Positions 25,150 to 34,451 are shown, counted from the stretch's first letter. The stretch is DNA of 47,668 bases from Alphaproteobacteria bacterium (GCA_022449545.1 JAKUPN010000002.1:187255-234922); one strand, 5' to 3'. Numbers and translations: made by a program. The notes: generated by a model from the sequence alone, not told the origin.

Positions 25150-25812
25150 ATGATTGATCTTTTCACTTCCCCCACACCCAATGGCTGGAAGGTAGCAATG
25201 ATGCTTGAAGAGTTAGAGTTGAAGTATAGTGTCAACCTTATAAACCTTGCAGCCGGCGAACAAAGTACAGCTGATTTTCTAACTATGAATCCTAATGGCC
25301 GTATTCCTGTAATTGTTGATCATGACGAAAATCAGCTAACAGTTTTTGATTCGAATGCGATTTTATTTTACTTGGCTGAAAAGACGGGAAAGCTTCTGCC
25401 TGCCGATGGGCCAGTTCGCCATGACGTTATACAATGGTTAATGTTTCAGGCTAGCGGTATTGGGCCTATGCAGGGACAAGCAGTAGTTTTCGAACGCTAC
25501 TTTGACTCCGATGAGCCCGCTGCTAGAGCACGTTATCATAATGAAACCAGAAGACTATATACTGTTTTAGACAGTAGGCTTTCAAATAATGAGTGGTTGG
25601 CAGGTGACTTTTCTATTGCCGACATATCTAATTGGTCTTGGATACGCAGCCACAGATGGGCAAGGGTTCCTACCCAGGGATTATTTCATTTAGAGAGGTG
25701 GATGGAACAAATGCGTACTCGTCCGGCCTGTGAACGAGGGCTAAATATCCCCCCTTCACCTGGACGTGCCAGTGCTGTGAAATCACTAGGGAGTGCGATG
25801 ACAACAAAATGA
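25150..25812 (+). CDS. Glutathione S-transferase, Nu-class (YfcG-like)
   Basis: A 220-residue GST. The ATG at 25150 is chosen over an in-frame GTG at 25114 because TTGGAG lies six bases before it and the protein then begins MIDLFTSPTPNGWKV, as E. coli YfcG does (MIDLYFAPTPNG). The N-terminal thioredoxin-like domain has 'NPNGRIPVIVDHD' with the cis-Pro and 'DSNAILFYLAEKTG' for glutathione binding; the C-terminal helical domain contains 'SIADISNWSWIRSH'. YfcG-type enzymes have disulfide-bond reductase and GSH transferase activity. The last bases form ATGA with the start of the VOC gene, so translation is coupled. Confidence 0.92.
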   Translation: MIDLFTSPTPNGWKVAMMLEELELKYSVNLINLAAGEQSTADFLTMNPNGRIPVIVDHDENQLTVFDSNAILFYLAEKTGKLLPADGPVRHDVIQWLMFQASGIGPMQGQAVVFERYFDSDEPAARARYHNETRRLYTVLDSRLSNNEWLAGDFSIADISNWSWIRSHRWARVPTQGLFHLERWMEQMRTRPACERGLNIPPSPGRASAVKSLGSAMTTK

Positions 25813-26312
25813 CTGAAAAAGAGCCCGCAATCGGCATTAATGGAATGGCACACGTAATTTTGACAGTAAGTCAATTTAGTGTAGCTCGAGAATTTTACTC
25901 AAAACTTTTGCCTGAATTTGGTATGAAATTGGTGCATGATGGGCCAGATCTATTCTATCATGTGGGTGCACGAACTGCTATTGGAATTAGAAAATGCGAT
26001 CCAGAGTTTGATAATGAAAGATTTCAACAATACCGTGTTGGCTTGCACCACCTTTGCTTGAGAGCAAGAACTAGAGAAGATGTTGAGAAGACAGCTAATC
26101 TTGTAAACGATCTAGGTGCACCTATCGTGCGAGGTCCCGAACAAAGAGAATGGGCGCCCGGGTACTACTACGTACTTTTTGAAGACCCTGATGGCATCAG
26201 AATTGAAGTGAACCATATTCCTGGAATTGGCCTTTTAAAACCCGGCGAAACATTTGGCTTTGAGAAAGATTATATCCGTTTAGAGGGACAAGACTTGGTT
26301 CAGCGCGACTAA
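25809..26312 (+). CDS. VOC (glyoxalase/dioxygenase superfamily) protein
   Basis: A 167-residue vicinal-oxygen-chelate protein with two beta-alpha-beta-beta-beta modules. Likely metal ligands are H14 in 'GMAHVILTV', a His in 'GLHHLCLRA' and the Glu in 'DPDGIRIEVNHIPG'. The sequence 'APGYYYVLFEDPDGIRIEV' is a typical final strand pair. It could be a lyase, dioxygenase or epimerase; glyoxalase I is one option since it follows a GST. Its start overlaps the GST stop (ATGA), which ties the two together. The substrate is not deducible. Confidence 0.9.
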   Translation: MTEKEPAIGINGMAHVILTVSQFSVAREFYSKLLPEFGMKLVHDGPDLFYHVGARTAIGIRKCDPEFDNERFQQYRVGLHHLCLRARTREDVEKTANLVNDLGAPIVRGPEQREWAPGYYYVLFEDPDGIRIEVNHIPGIGLLKPGETFGFEKDYIRLEGQDLVQRD

Positions 26313-26369
26313 TATTCTTGACATAGCCGAAAGTTAACTTGCCAACCACCCGCTATAATTATACTCACA

Positions 26370-28193
26370 TCAGTGATTGTCCCTTGGAATATGCTTGGTT
26401 ACTGGAGAGTCAGGATCTCCTCCTCTAGCCACTTTCTGAAATTTTATCGCCGGTTTCAGAACCATACCCTGATCAAATTGATCTACTATGGATCGTTGTA
26501 TCGATTGCCACGGAGTTTGATCGTCTGGATAATTATAACCTTTTTTGTCAAAAAGCTCTTTACGTCTAGTTTCAATTTCGTCTTCAGAAATCAGCACGTT
26601 AGCTTCAGCTTTATTAAGATCCACTCTGACCCTGTCTCCAGTTTTTATCAGAGCTAATCCTCCTCCAGCGGCTGCTTCAGGCGAAGCGTTTAAAATAGAA
26701 GGTGATCCTGAGGTTCCAGATTGACGTCCGTCACCTATGCATGGAAGGGAATGAACTCCCTTTTTTAGCAATTCTGCAGGGGGTTGCATATTAACGACTT
26801 CAGCTCCACCAGGATAACCAATTGGGCCTGTTCCACGCATAAACAGCAGACAATTCTCATCAATATTCAGTGAAGGATCCTCGATGCGATTATGATAATC
26901 CTCCGGCCCATCAAATACAATTGCTCTCCCTTCAAATGCATTTAGATCGTCTGGGTTAGATAAATAACGAGAACGAAATTCATCAGAAATAACACTTGTT
27001 TTCATAATAGCTGAATCAAATAAATTTCCTTTCAGGTTTATAAATCCCGCATCTCTAGATAATGGACTTGAAACAGACTTTATTACGAGGTGATCATTTA
27101 TAGGTGAGTTGGAACAGTTTTCTCCTATAGTGCATCCATTTACGGTAATGGAGTCGGGGTGTGGCAGTTTTTGTGCCTTGATCAGTTCGCCGATTACTGC
27201 TGGAACTCCGCCTGCACGATGGTAATCTTCACCTAGATACTGTCCAGCGGGCTGCAGATTCACTAGAAGCGGAGTGTCAAAACCTATTTTTTGCCAATCA
27301 TCATTATTTAAGTTCACCCCTATGTGTCGAGCTATGGCGTTTAGATGAATTGGTGCGTTTGTTGATCCTCCAATTGCGGTATTAACAACTACGGCGTTTT
27401 CAAATGCTTCACGGGTCATAATATCTGATGGTTTAAGGTCTTCATTCACAATCTCAACAGCTCTCCGACCGGTTTCATATGCAATTTGTCCTCTTTCTCT
27501 GTAAGGGGCTGGGATAGAAGCTGAACCAGGGAGCTGCATTCCAAGAGCTTCGGCAAGGGAGTTCATGGTTGTAGCTGTACCCATGACGTTGCAGTAACCC
27601 ACAGATGGCGCGGCCGAGGCTATTAAATCTGTAAATTCTTCGTCATTGATTTCTCCAGTAGCCCAGAGTTCTCTTGCTTTCCATTGAATTGTTCCAGACC
27701 CAGTTCTTTCGCCTCGAAACCAACCATTAAGCATTGGGCCAACTGATAAGGCTATCGCAGGTATATCTAGAGTTGCGGCCGCCATCAGACAGGCAGGAGT
27801 GGTCTTATCACAGCCGATAGTTAAAACTACACCATCTATTGGGTATCCATGTAAAATCTCAACAAGTCCGAGGTAGGCCAAGTTTCTATCCAGAGCTGGT
27901 GTCGGGCGCCTTCCGGTTTCCTGAATTGGATGAACTGGAAATTCAAAACATATTCCCCCATTTGACACAATTCCATCTCGAACTCTTTTAGCCAATTCTA
28001 AGTGATGACGGTTACATGGAGAAAGATCTGACCCAGTTTGAGCAATCCCAATTATCGGTTTACCTGACTGTAATTCTTTTCGAGTAATACCAAAATTAAG
28101 GTAACGTTCTATGTAAGATGCTGTCATTTTTCTGTTGTTGGGGTTGTCAAACCACATTTGCGATCGAAGTTTAGGTTTATCTGTATTAGACAT
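26370..28193 (-). CDS. IlvD/Edd family dehydratase, sugar-acid (arabinonate/xylonate) dehydratase-like
   Basis: A 607-residue dehydratase of the IlvD/Edd family. The three [2Fe-2S] cysteines are C60 ('SPCNRHH'), C128 ('GCDKTTPA') and C201 ('[11 protein letters not shown]'). The N-terminal '[20 protein letters not shown]' and '[20 protein letters not shown]' and the length are those of pentonate dehydratases (L-arabinonate, D-xylonate) rather than the branched-chain biosynthetic IlvD. The C-terminal part has '[20 protein letters not shown]'. It should dehydrate a sugar acid to a 2-keto-3-deoxy acid. It stands alone on the minus strand, convergent with the VOC gene and divergent from the thioredoxin-like gene. 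The exact sugar acid is unknown. Confidence 0.93.
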   Translation of the reverse strand: MSNTDKPKLRSQMWFDNPNNRKMTASYIERYLNFGITRKELQSGKPIIGIAQTGSDLSPCNRHHLELAKRVRDGIVSNGGICFEFPVHPIQETGRRPTPALDRNLAYLGLVEILHGYPIDGVVLTIGCDKTTPACLMAAATLDIPAIALSVGPMLNGWFRGERTGSGTIQWKARELWATGEINDEEFTDLIASAAPSVGYCNVMGTATTMNSLAEALGMQLPGSASIPAPYRERGQIAYETGRRAVEIVNEDLKPSDIMTREAFENAVVVNTAIGGSTNAPIHLNAIARHIGVNLNNDDWQKIGFDTPLLVNLQPAGQYLGEDYHRAGGVPAVIGELIKAQKLPHPDSITVNGCTIGENCSNSPINDHLVIKSVSSPLSRDAGFINLKGNLFDSAIMKTSVISDEFRSRYLSNPDDLNAFEGRAIVFDGPEDYHNRIEDPSLNIDENCLLFMRGTGPIGYPGGAEVVNMQPPAELLKKGVHSLPCIGDGRQSGTSGSPSILNASPEAAAGGGLALIKTGDRVRVDLNKAEANVLISEDEIETRRKELFDKKGYNYPDDQTPWQSIQRSIVDQFDQGMVLKPAIKFQKVARGGDPDSPVTKHIPRDNH

Positions 28194-28322
28194 GATTGGA
28201 TTCCTTGCATCCTACTTGACTGTTATTAAGTGATTAGGGATTGCACAATGTGCTCAGCTTAGGTTAATTTAAACTTTGATACTTAGAATACTAGCAAATA
28301 CTTTTCTAGCTTGGGGAAAATA

Positions 28323-28652
28323 ATGAGTCGCTGTAATTTTGCAGAGTTTAGTGAGCAAAATTTTGATAGTACAGTGTTGAATCATAAAGGCCTGACAGTC
28401 ATTGATTTTTGGTCTGAATCTTGCGTGCCGTGCATTCAATTAACAAAAGTTCTGAAGCAACTGGCTCCCGAACTACCTGAAGGGGTCAGGATTGGCACAG
28501 TTAAAGCAGAAGAAAATATTGGTCTTTTAGATCGTTATGGTATTCGCTCTACTCCAACCTTGTTATTTATTAAAAACGGGGAAGTTATTGAAACAAGAAC
28601 TGGAGTAGATAGGAGGCAGGTATTAAAAAAACTAGTTGTATCTTATGCATAG
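28323..28652 (+). CDS. Thioredoxin-like protein (CVPC active site)
   Basis: A 109-residue thioredoxin fold. The ATG at 28323 is favoured over a TTG at 28311 because GGGG lies six bases before it. The protein has 'VIDFWSESCVPCIQLTKVL' with C34-V-P-C37, a C-V-P-C active site instead of the usual W-C-G-P-C, and 'YGIRSTPTLLFIKNGEV' with the cis-Pro. It should act as a disulfide reductant in the cytoplasm. It lies 38 bp before the AhpD-like selenoprotein gene in the same direction. A role in reducing the C-x-x-Sec site of that protein is attractive but is inference. Confidence 0.9.
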   Translation: MSRCNFAEFSEQNFDSTVLNHKGLTVIDFWSESCVPCIQLTKVLKQLAPELPEGVRIGTVKAEENIGLLDRYGIRSTPTLLFIKNGEVIETRTGVDRRQVLKKLVVSYA

Positions 28653-28690
28653 TGGAATAATCATCTGCAGATGAAAATAGGAGAAGCGAT

Positions 28691-29314
28691 ATGGCACCAA
28701 ATATTACTATGCTTGATATAGAAGAGCTTAAAAAGACGAAACTTAAGCCCTATATCGAACAAAGCCTAGAGCATAAAGCACCGGATCCGGGTTTTCATGC
28801 CATGATGGGTCACAATATTGACCTAGCTGAGTCTATGTATATCGCCTGGACAACGGCATTTGGAACTGGAAGTTTAGATCATAAATTAAAGGAAATTATA
28901 CGGGTTTCTATGTCCCGTCAGGCTCACTGCAGCTATTGAGGTAATGTACGATCTGCTTCGGCGAAGCGGGACGGACTTACAGAAGATCTTATTGACGATG
29001 GCATAAATAATTATGCGGATAGTGAACATCTTAGTGATAAGGAGAAAGCAATACTGAATCATGTAGATTTAGTAATGAAGGATCCTGATTCTTTAGATTC
29101 TGAATATTATGAGGGTTTGCGCCAACATCTCAGTGCAGATGAAATTGCTGAGCTGGGTATATTCTTGTCTTACAATGCAGGTTATCACACATTCTTTGGG
29201 ACATTAAAATTCTACCCTATGTATTCGCCAGATGGCCGTTTGGTTAGTCAGGAAGAATCAGAACGACTTTATGGGGCGGCACCTTCTTCATTGCAGTCCA
29301 TGGCGGCTGAGTAA
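28691..29314 (+). CDS. AhpD-like/CMD-family protein with in-frame UGA (probable selenoprotein, C-x-x-Sec)
   Basis: Codons 28691-29314 give 207 residues if UGA 28937-28939 is read through as selenocysteine 83. Without recoding the product stops after 82 residues, inside the conserved motif. The frame carries on perfectly past the UGA: 'SMSRQAHCSY-U-GNVRSASA', which matches the carboxymuconolactone-decarboxylase/AhpD redox motif C-x-x-C with Sec replacing the second Cys (C80-x-x-U83). The rest ('DEIAELGIFLSYNAGYHTFF') is intact CMD sequence. A SECIS-like hairpin starts 11 bases past the UGA. It probably reduces peroxides or disulfides with the thioredoxin-like protein encoded 38 bp upstream. 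GGAGAAG precedes the ATG. UGA is a normal stop in other genes here. Confidence 0.85.
28951..28970 (+). other. SECIS-like hairpin downstream of the UGA in the AhpD-like gene
   Basis: GCTTC (28955-28959) and GAAGC (28963-28967) form a 5-bp stem with the three-base loop GGC; three more pairs below (U-G, C-G, U-G) extend it to eight. The first loop base is G, 21 bases after the UGA, matching the bacterial SECIS pattern of a G in the first two loop positions within about 16-37 bases. It is part of the coding region. Confidence 0.75.
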
Positions 29315-29352
29315 TGACAGGGTCCATATTAATTATTTAGGGAGTTTATTGG

Positions 29353-30333
29353 ATGAGGGCTATACAGTTTTCTGCTCCTGGAGGGCCTGAAGTTCTTGAA
29401 ATGATAGAATTACCAATTCCAGAGCCTGGTTTCGGGGAGGTGCTAGTTCGCGCTGACTCAATTGGCGTAGGTAAGCCTGATGTCCTAATGCGCACGGGAG
29501 TTTATAGATGGTCACCGCCTTTGCCAGCTATACTAGGGAACGAGATGAGTGGGCATATAGAAAAGATCGGTCAGGGGGTCAAGAGCTTAGAAGTAGGTCA
29601 GCCAGTATTAGTTTTTGGTACAGGAGGAGGACGTTATGCTGAATTTAATTCGGTTTCGACGTCATTAGTTACTCCTTTGCCAAATAACATTGATCTAGAA
29701 GACGCAGTTAGTATTCCTAATTACGTAATTGCGTGGTCATTATTATTTGAGGCGTTTGGAAGAAAGAAGCCCGAATATGCTTACGTTAATGGCGCCGCTG
29801 GAGGACTTGGCACAGCCATTATTGATTTATGTAGATCAGAAGATATTTCTATTCTTGCGGGCGTTAGCTCTGAAAAGAAATGTAAGTTTGTGACAGAGTA
29901 TGGTGCTTCTGCAGCAATAAATTATTCAAAAGACGAGGTAATTCCTCGGGTTATTGAGTTCACTGAGGGAAGGGGAGTTGATGTTGTTTTTGATCAGCTT
30001 GTGGGGCCTAACTTTGTAAATACTCTGGATATGCTTGCACCTTTGGGAATGATTATTTCTTATAATGCTTTGGCAGGGTTACCTGAAAAAGAATTATTTT
30101 CTGAATTACGAGCTAGGGCTGGAAAGAGCCTAGCTGTTCGTTGTTTTTCTTGGCATTGTTATGATAACGATATAGAAAAAAGAAGAGAGCTAGTTCAAAA
30201 TGTAGTTGATCAATTTTCAGTCCGGGATTTAAAGCCTCCTATATTCAAGCGTTTGCCTCTTTCTGAGGCGCGGCTAGCGCACGAAATAATCGACTCAAGA
30301 GAGGTGATGGGAAAATTGATTCTGAAACCCTAA
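29353..30333 (+). CDS. MDR-superfamily quinone oxidoreductase / zinc-independent alcohol dehydrogenase-like
   Basis: A 326-residue medium-chain dehydrogenase/reductase. The N-terminal 'MRAIQFSAPGGPEVLEM' and 'ILGNEMSGHIEKIGQGVKSL' are typical of quinone oxidoreductases (QOR). The NADPH motif is 'VNGAAGGLGTAIIDLC' (about 145-160), and 'VDVVFDQLVGPNF' with the C-terminal 'VMGKLILKP' complete the fold. The Cys and His zinc ligands of classical alcohol dehydrogenases are absent. It should reduce a quinone, enone or similar compound. GGGAG lies before the ATG, and it follows the AhpD-like selenoprotein gene by 38 bp, so it probably belongs to the same operon. Confidence 0.9.
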   Translation: MRAIQFSAPGGPEVLEMIELPIPEPGFGEVLVRADSIGVGKPDVLMRTGVYRWSPPLPAILGNEMSGHIEKIGQGVKSLEVGQPVLVFGTGGGRYAEFNSVSTSLVTPLPNNIDLEDAVSIPNYVIAWSLLFEAFGRKKPEYAYVNGAAGGLGTAIIDLCRSEDISILAGVSSEKKCKFVTEYGASAAINYSKDEVIPRVIEFTEGRGVDVVFDQLVGPNFVNTLDMLAPLGMIISYNALAGLPEKELFSELRARAGKSLAVRCFSWHCYDNDIEKRRELVQNVVDQFSVRDLKPPIFKRLPLSEARLAHEIIDSREVMGKLILKP

Positions 30334-30430
30334 TTCATAGAATGTTAGTGAATTGTATGCACAACAATATCGGAATAGAATGTTTTAAAATTGATAGATT
30401 CAAAGCTCTAGCTAATAGGATTGAATAGAT

Positions 30431-31354
30431 ATGGATGGCTCTAAAGAAAATATGATGTCAAAAGAGGTTAAATCGGTTTTTGAAAACCGTGCCCGCTACG
30501 ACAGTCCCGCGAACATCTTTACCGTTAAACGACCTGAGGTTCCTACGCACGTTTTCGTAGATGAAATTGAACGAGCAATGGGGGTAACTACTCCTACTTG
30601 TTGGATTAGTCTGGATATAAGTGAGAAAATGGGTTTCGATTACCCCGCAACCACACCCCTGCTTTTAGGGCGTTATGCCAGAATTCTCCCTGGAGAGTCT
30701 CTGTCAGGTCGATTTAAGGCGTCTGGAGAGATTTATTATGCTATTTCTGGGTCGGGAACTGCTTCAAAATCGGGTGAAATAATTAATTGGTCAAAGGGCG
30801 ATGTGTTTGCTCTTCCGGGCGGAGCGGAGACCGAGCTTTTAGGAAACCAGGAAGAATCTGTATTATTTCAAGTGACAAATGAGCCCGAATTAGATTTTCA
30901 TAAATTAGATGCTCCTCAACCGGGAAATGCCCCCACTCAAGCTGCATTGTACACAAGTTCTGAGATTAAACGTCAGATGGCTTTAGTACATGACCAGCAA
31001 AAAGCTGACCCAAATGTTTCGGGGCTTGCATTACATTTTAGCAGCGAGAAAAGGGAAAAAATGATGGATATCCATCCGTCTATAGCTCTCGCAATGAATT
31101 CTCTTGACCCTAATGAGGTGCAACGACCACATCGTCATAACTCTGTAGCCCTGACACTACCTATTCAAAGCAAAAATGTGTACTCAGTAATCGAAGGGGA
31201 AAAAGTTGACTGGCATCAATACGCTATAATGATAACCCCGCCCTCTCATTTACATGAGCACCACAACGAGGGTGATGAAATGATGCTTAGCTTAGTCGTT
31301 CAAGACGGAGGACTTTATTATCATTTGCGAACTATAGGGTTTAGTTTCGGCTGA
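30431..31354 (+). CDS. Bicupin protein (gentisate 1,2-dioxygenase-like)
   Basis: A 307-residue protein with two cupin barrels. The first (about 75-150) includes 'LPGESLSGRFKASGEIYYAI' and 'GDVFALPGGAETELLGN'; the second (about 210-305) has 'RPHRHNSVALTLPI' and 'PPSHLHEHHNEGDEMM', with several His as likely metal ligands. The arrangement resembles ring-cleaving dioxygenases such as gentisate 1,2-dioxygenase, but the match is distant and the reaction is unknown. Alternative starts exist at M8 and M9. The gene runs in the same direction as the MDR gene, 97 bp upstream. It ends in TGA. Confidence 0.78.
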   Translation: MDGSKENMMSKEVKSVFENRARYDSPANIFTVKRPEVPTHVFVDEIERAMGVTTPTCWISLDISEKMGFDYPATTPLLLGRYARILPGESLSGRFKASGEIYYAISGSGTASKSGEIINWSKGDVFALPGGAETELLGNQEESVLFQVTNEPELDFHKLDAPQPGNAPTQAALYTSSEIKRQMALVHDQQKADPNVSGLALHFSSEKREKMMDIHPSIALAMNSLDPNEVQRPHRHNSVALTLPIQSKNVYSVIEGEKVDWHQYAIMITPPSHLHEHHNEGDEMMLSLVVQDGGLYYHLRTIGFSFG

Positions 31355-31360
31355 GTTTAA

Positions 31361-31963
31361 TTATTTATCGTCTGATAAGGCTATTTCCACGTAATCAAGG
31401 CGATCTTGTCCAAAATACATCTCTTCGCCTACAAAAAATGTCGGAGCGCCAAAAACTCCTCTCTGTACTGCGTCATTAGTGAGAGATTTAAGTTTTTCTT
31501 TAACATTAGAGTCATTAGCTAAATTCATTAGAGCCTCTGTTTCAAACCCGGCATCAGCTAACACTTCAGTGACGACATTAGTGTCTCCCATGTTTTTACA
31601 ATCTACCCATATCGCTTTAAAGCAAACATCAATGAATTTCAGAAATGATCCATGTTCATCATTGTTGTTTAGACCTACAGCAATTCTTTGTAATGATAGT
31701 GTGTTTTGTGGAAAATTCTTGTTGAGAGAGAAATCTATTTTGTAACGTTCAGCACAGCGTTCCATATCTCTGTTCATATATTGTCCTTTGGCCGCCACTG
31801 TTCCTGGAGGCTGATTGCCGCTGGCATTCATTACTCCTCCAAGAAATACTGGACTCCAAATAATGGTCGCCCCAGTTCGCTCTATAATTTCAGGCAATCG
31901 GCGATACGCGATATAAGCTGTCGGGCTAACTACATCAAATATAAATTCAACCGTTTTTTCCAT
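31361..31963 (-). CDS. 2-hydroxychromene-2-carboxylate isomerase-like (DsbA-family) protein
   Basis: A 200-residue thioredoxin-fold protein of the HCCA isomerase/GST-kappa type, the second in the window. The N-terminal 'FIFDVVSPTAYIAYRRLPE' has S13 at the catalytic Ser position. The middle has 'TLSLQRIAVGLNN', and the C-terminal 'GVFGAPTFFVGEEMYFGQDR' shows the cis-Pro and the usual end of the fold. It may act on a glutathione-bound aromatic intermediate; that role is known only for the family. It is the second gene of a two-gene minus-strand unit with the SDR at 32001, 37 bp away, and is convergent with the bicupin gene. Confidence 0.88.
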   Translation of the reverse strand: MEKTVEFIFDVVSPTAYIAYRRLPEIIERTGATIIWSPVFLGGVMNASGNQPPGTVAAKGQYMNRDMERCAERYKIDFSLNKNFPQNTLSLQRIAVGLNNNDEHGSFLKFIDVCFKAIWVDCKNMGDTNVVTEVLADAGFETEALMNLANDSNVKEKLKSLTNDAVQRGVFGAPTFFVGEEMYFGQDRLDYVEIALSDDK

Positions 31964-32000
31964 TAGAGTTTCCTAAGTGAGATATTGTTCAGACGACAAA

Positions 32001-32744
32001 TTACCAATCTTCAATCCACGGGCGCAAATCCAGTTCAAAAGTCCATGAACTTCGTGGTTGATTGTGGATCATCAAATAATTTTCGGCTATATGCTCTGGG
32101 TTAAGAATTCCGTCTTGTTCTTTTAAAGCGTATGCCTTGGGGAACATTTCTTTGATAAACTCTGTATCAATGGCTCCGTCTATAACGATATGTGCGACAT
32201 GAATTCCCTTGGGTGATAATTCGCGAGCCATGGATTGGGCTAGAGCTCTTAATGCGTGTTTGCCGCCCGAAAATGCTGAAAAACCGCTTGATCCTCGAAT
32301 TGATGCGGTAGCCCCAGTAAAGAGAATCGTTCCTTCACCACGATTTAGCATTTTTTTTGCCACTTCACGCCCCATTAGGAAGCCGCCGAGAGAGCACATC
32401 TCCCAAACCTTAAAGTAGACCCTGGAGGTTGTCTCTGTTATAGGAAATTTTACATTACCTCCGACATTATATACCGCTATTTGTATTGGACCTATTTCAT
32501 TCTCGATTTCACTTATCAGAGATATTACCTGTTCTTCCCGACGCGCATCTGAACCAAAGGCGTGCACTATTCCTCCCTGATCCTTAATTTCTGAGACTAG
32601 GTCCTTGAGTTTGTCTGCATTTCTGCGGGTCACACAAACAGTGAAACCCTCTTGTGAAAATCGTTTGGCAATTGCGCCGCCAGTTGCATCTCCAGCGCCA
32701 ACAATTAGGGCTACTTTTGGTCTACTCATAAAAGTTATCACCAT
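32001..32744 (-). CDS. SDR-family protein lacking the catalytic Tyr
   Basis: A 247-residue SDR fold. The Rossmann motif is 'VALIVGAGDATGGAIAKRF'. The position of the catalytic Tyr in the Y-x-x-x-K motif is Phe: the sequence is 'SGFSAFSGGKHALRAL', with only the Lys kept. The remaining N-A-G type region is 'VYNVGGNVKFP'. Proteins with this Phe form a recognisable SDR subgroup, so the change is likely ancestral and not a mutation; ordinary alcohol dehydrogenase chemistry is unlikely. The start at 32744 (MVITFMSRPK) or M6 at 32729 cannot be decided; neither has a clear Shine-Dalgarno. It precedes the HCCA-isomerase-like gene. Confidence 0.85.
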   Translation of the reverse strand: MVITFMSRPKVALIVGAGDATGGAIAKRFSQEGFTVCVTRRNADKLKDLVSEIKDQGGIVHAFGSDARREEQVISLISEIENEIGPIQIAVYNVGGNVKFPITETTSRVYFKVWEMCSLGGFLMGREVAKKMLNRGEGTILFTGATASIRGSSGFSAFSGGKHALRALAQSMARELSPKGIHVAHIVIDGAIDTEFIKEMFPKAYALKEQDGILNPEHIAENYLMIHNQPRSSWTFELDLRPWIEDW

Positions 32745-32831
32745 GCTGTACGTTCAACGAACTTTAGACTAACGTTTATTTTGAAATAATTACAGGCTAT
32801 ATAAAAAAAACTAAAAAATGAAGGCTAGAAA

Positions 32832-34451
32832 ATGGAAGTATCCAGCAAGTTTGATTACATCATAATTGGTGCCGGAAGCGCCGGTTGCGTTCTAGCAAAT
32901 AGGCTCACGGAAACTGGTCGATACAAAGTTTTATTAATGGAGGCAGGTGGTGAGGATAAAAATCCTTGGATACATATACCAATAGGATACGCAAAACATT
33001 TTACCAACGCCAAAATTAATTGGCTCTATGAAACAGCGCCCGGAAGTGAGTGGGTAAAAAGGACCATAGGCCAACCCAGAGGGAAAGTCTTGGGCGGAAC
33101 CAGCTCTATTAACGGCATGGTTTATATCAGGGGCCAGGCTGAGGATTACAATCATTGGCGACAACTTGGAAACGCGGGCTGGAGTTATGAAGATGTATTG
33201 CCTTACTTTATAAAATCTGAGGATCAACAACGTGGTTCAGATGACTTTCACGGCGTAGGGGGTCCTTTAACGGTTTCTGATCCCGCAGAGCCCCACCCGC
33301 TCGCTGATGCTTATCTAGAGGCGGCCGTTCAGGCTGGTTACCAATTAAACCCAGACTTTAATGGAGCTCAACAGGAAGGCTTTGGTTATACACAGTGGAC
33401 TACAGATAACGGTAGACGCCGCAGTACTGCTGTGGGTTACCTCAAGCCAGCAAGAAAACGAGGCAATTTAGTTGTCATAACTGATGCACACGCCACACGT
33501 TTATTATTTGATGGTTTGCGGGCTAATGGAGTGGAGTATAAGAAAGGAAATAAGTTGCTTCAGGCAAAAGCTGAAGGAGAAGTAATAATTTCTGGAGGAG
33601 CCTATAATTCGCCCCAATTACTTCAGTTGTCTGGCATAGGCCCATCTCAACTACTTCAAAGATTTGGTGTTGAGGTCGTAAAAGACCTGCCAGGTGTTGG
33701 TGAAAACTTACAAGATCATGTGAATGGTCCTGTTGTTTACAAGGTCAATAAACCCTTTACGGCGAATGATGTTGCAAACAGCTTTTCTCGACGAATTGCT
33801 GCGGGCGTAAAATATATATTGTCACGAAAAGGAGAACTTGCTTGGGGCGCTTCCTATGCAGGAGGCTTTATCAAGGCGGATGCTGATTCTGCCTCTCCTG
33901 ATATTCAAGCTCAAATGATGCCTTACAGTACTGAAAGCGCGGGGGGCGCTGGCGGATTCATCGCTAATGACTTTTCTGGGTGCACGATTGTTACTGCCTT
34001 GCTTAGGCCAGAAAGTCGTGGATATTTGAGAATTGTGTCACCTGATCCATTTTCTGCTCCAGAAATACAGCCAAATTATTTGTCAGAAAGAAAGGATCGT
34101 GACGTCCTGGTCGCAGGCGTTCAGGCCGTAAGAAAAATAATGAGCCAAAATGCTATGATGCAATTCATCTTAGGAGAACATAAACCTGGGAAGGACTGCC
34201 TTAGTTACGATGAAGTTTTGGACTACATTTTAGAGAATTGTAGAACTAGTTTTCATCCTGTGGGTACGTGTAAAATGGGTGATGATGCGAATGCTGTTGT
34301 AGATAAAAGATTACGGGTTCATGGCATACAAGGACTTAGAGTTATTGATGCCTCAATTATGCCTACTCTAATATCTGGCAATACCAATGCTCCCGCTATT
34401 ATGATAGGAGAAAAAGGATCTGATATGATACTTGAAGATGCTAAAGGCTAA
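32832..34451 (+). CDS. GMC-family FAD-dependent oxidoreductase (choline/alcohol dehydrogenase-like)
   Basis: A 539-residue GMC flavoprotein. It shows the FAD motif 'YIIIGAGSAGCVLANRLTE' (9-27), signature 1 'KVLGGTSSINGMVYIRG' (85-101), signature 2 'GAYNSPQLLQLSGIGP' (256-271) and the C-terminal catalytic 'HPVGTCKMG' with H475, followed by 'NTNAPAIMIGEKGSDMI'. It oxidises a primary or secondary alcohol, passing electrons to a quinone or oxygen. The length is that of choline-dehydrogenase-type and PEG-type dehydrogenases. It stands alone on the plus strand, divergent from the SDR pair and convergent with the CMD gene. The substrate is unknown. Confidence 0.93.
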   Translation: MEVSSKFDYIIIGAGSAGCVLANRLTETGRYKVLLMEAGGEDKNPWIHIPIGYAKHFTNAKINWLYETAPGSEWVKRTIGQPRGKVLGGTSSINGMVYIRGQAEDYNHWRQLGNAGWSYEDVLPYFIKSEDQQRGSDDFHGVGGPLTVSDPAEPHPLADAYLEAAVQAGYQLNPDFNGAQQEGFGYTQWTTDNGRRRSTAVGYLKPARKRGNLVVITDAHATRLLFDGLRANGVEYKKGNKLLQAKAEGEVIISGGAYNSPQLLQLSGIGPSQLLQRFGVEVVKDLPGVGENLQDHVNGPVVYKVNKPFTANDVANSFSRRIAAGVKYILSRKGELAWGASYAGGFIKADADSASPDIQAQMMPYSTESAGGAGGFIANDFSGCTIVTALLRPESRGYLRIVSPDPFSAPEIQPNYLSERKDRDVLVAGVQAVRKIMSQNAMMQFILGEHKPGKDCLSYDEVLDYILENCRTSFHPVGTCKMGDDANAVVDKRLRVHGIQGLRVIDASIMPTLISGNTNAPAIMIGEKGSDMILEDAKG

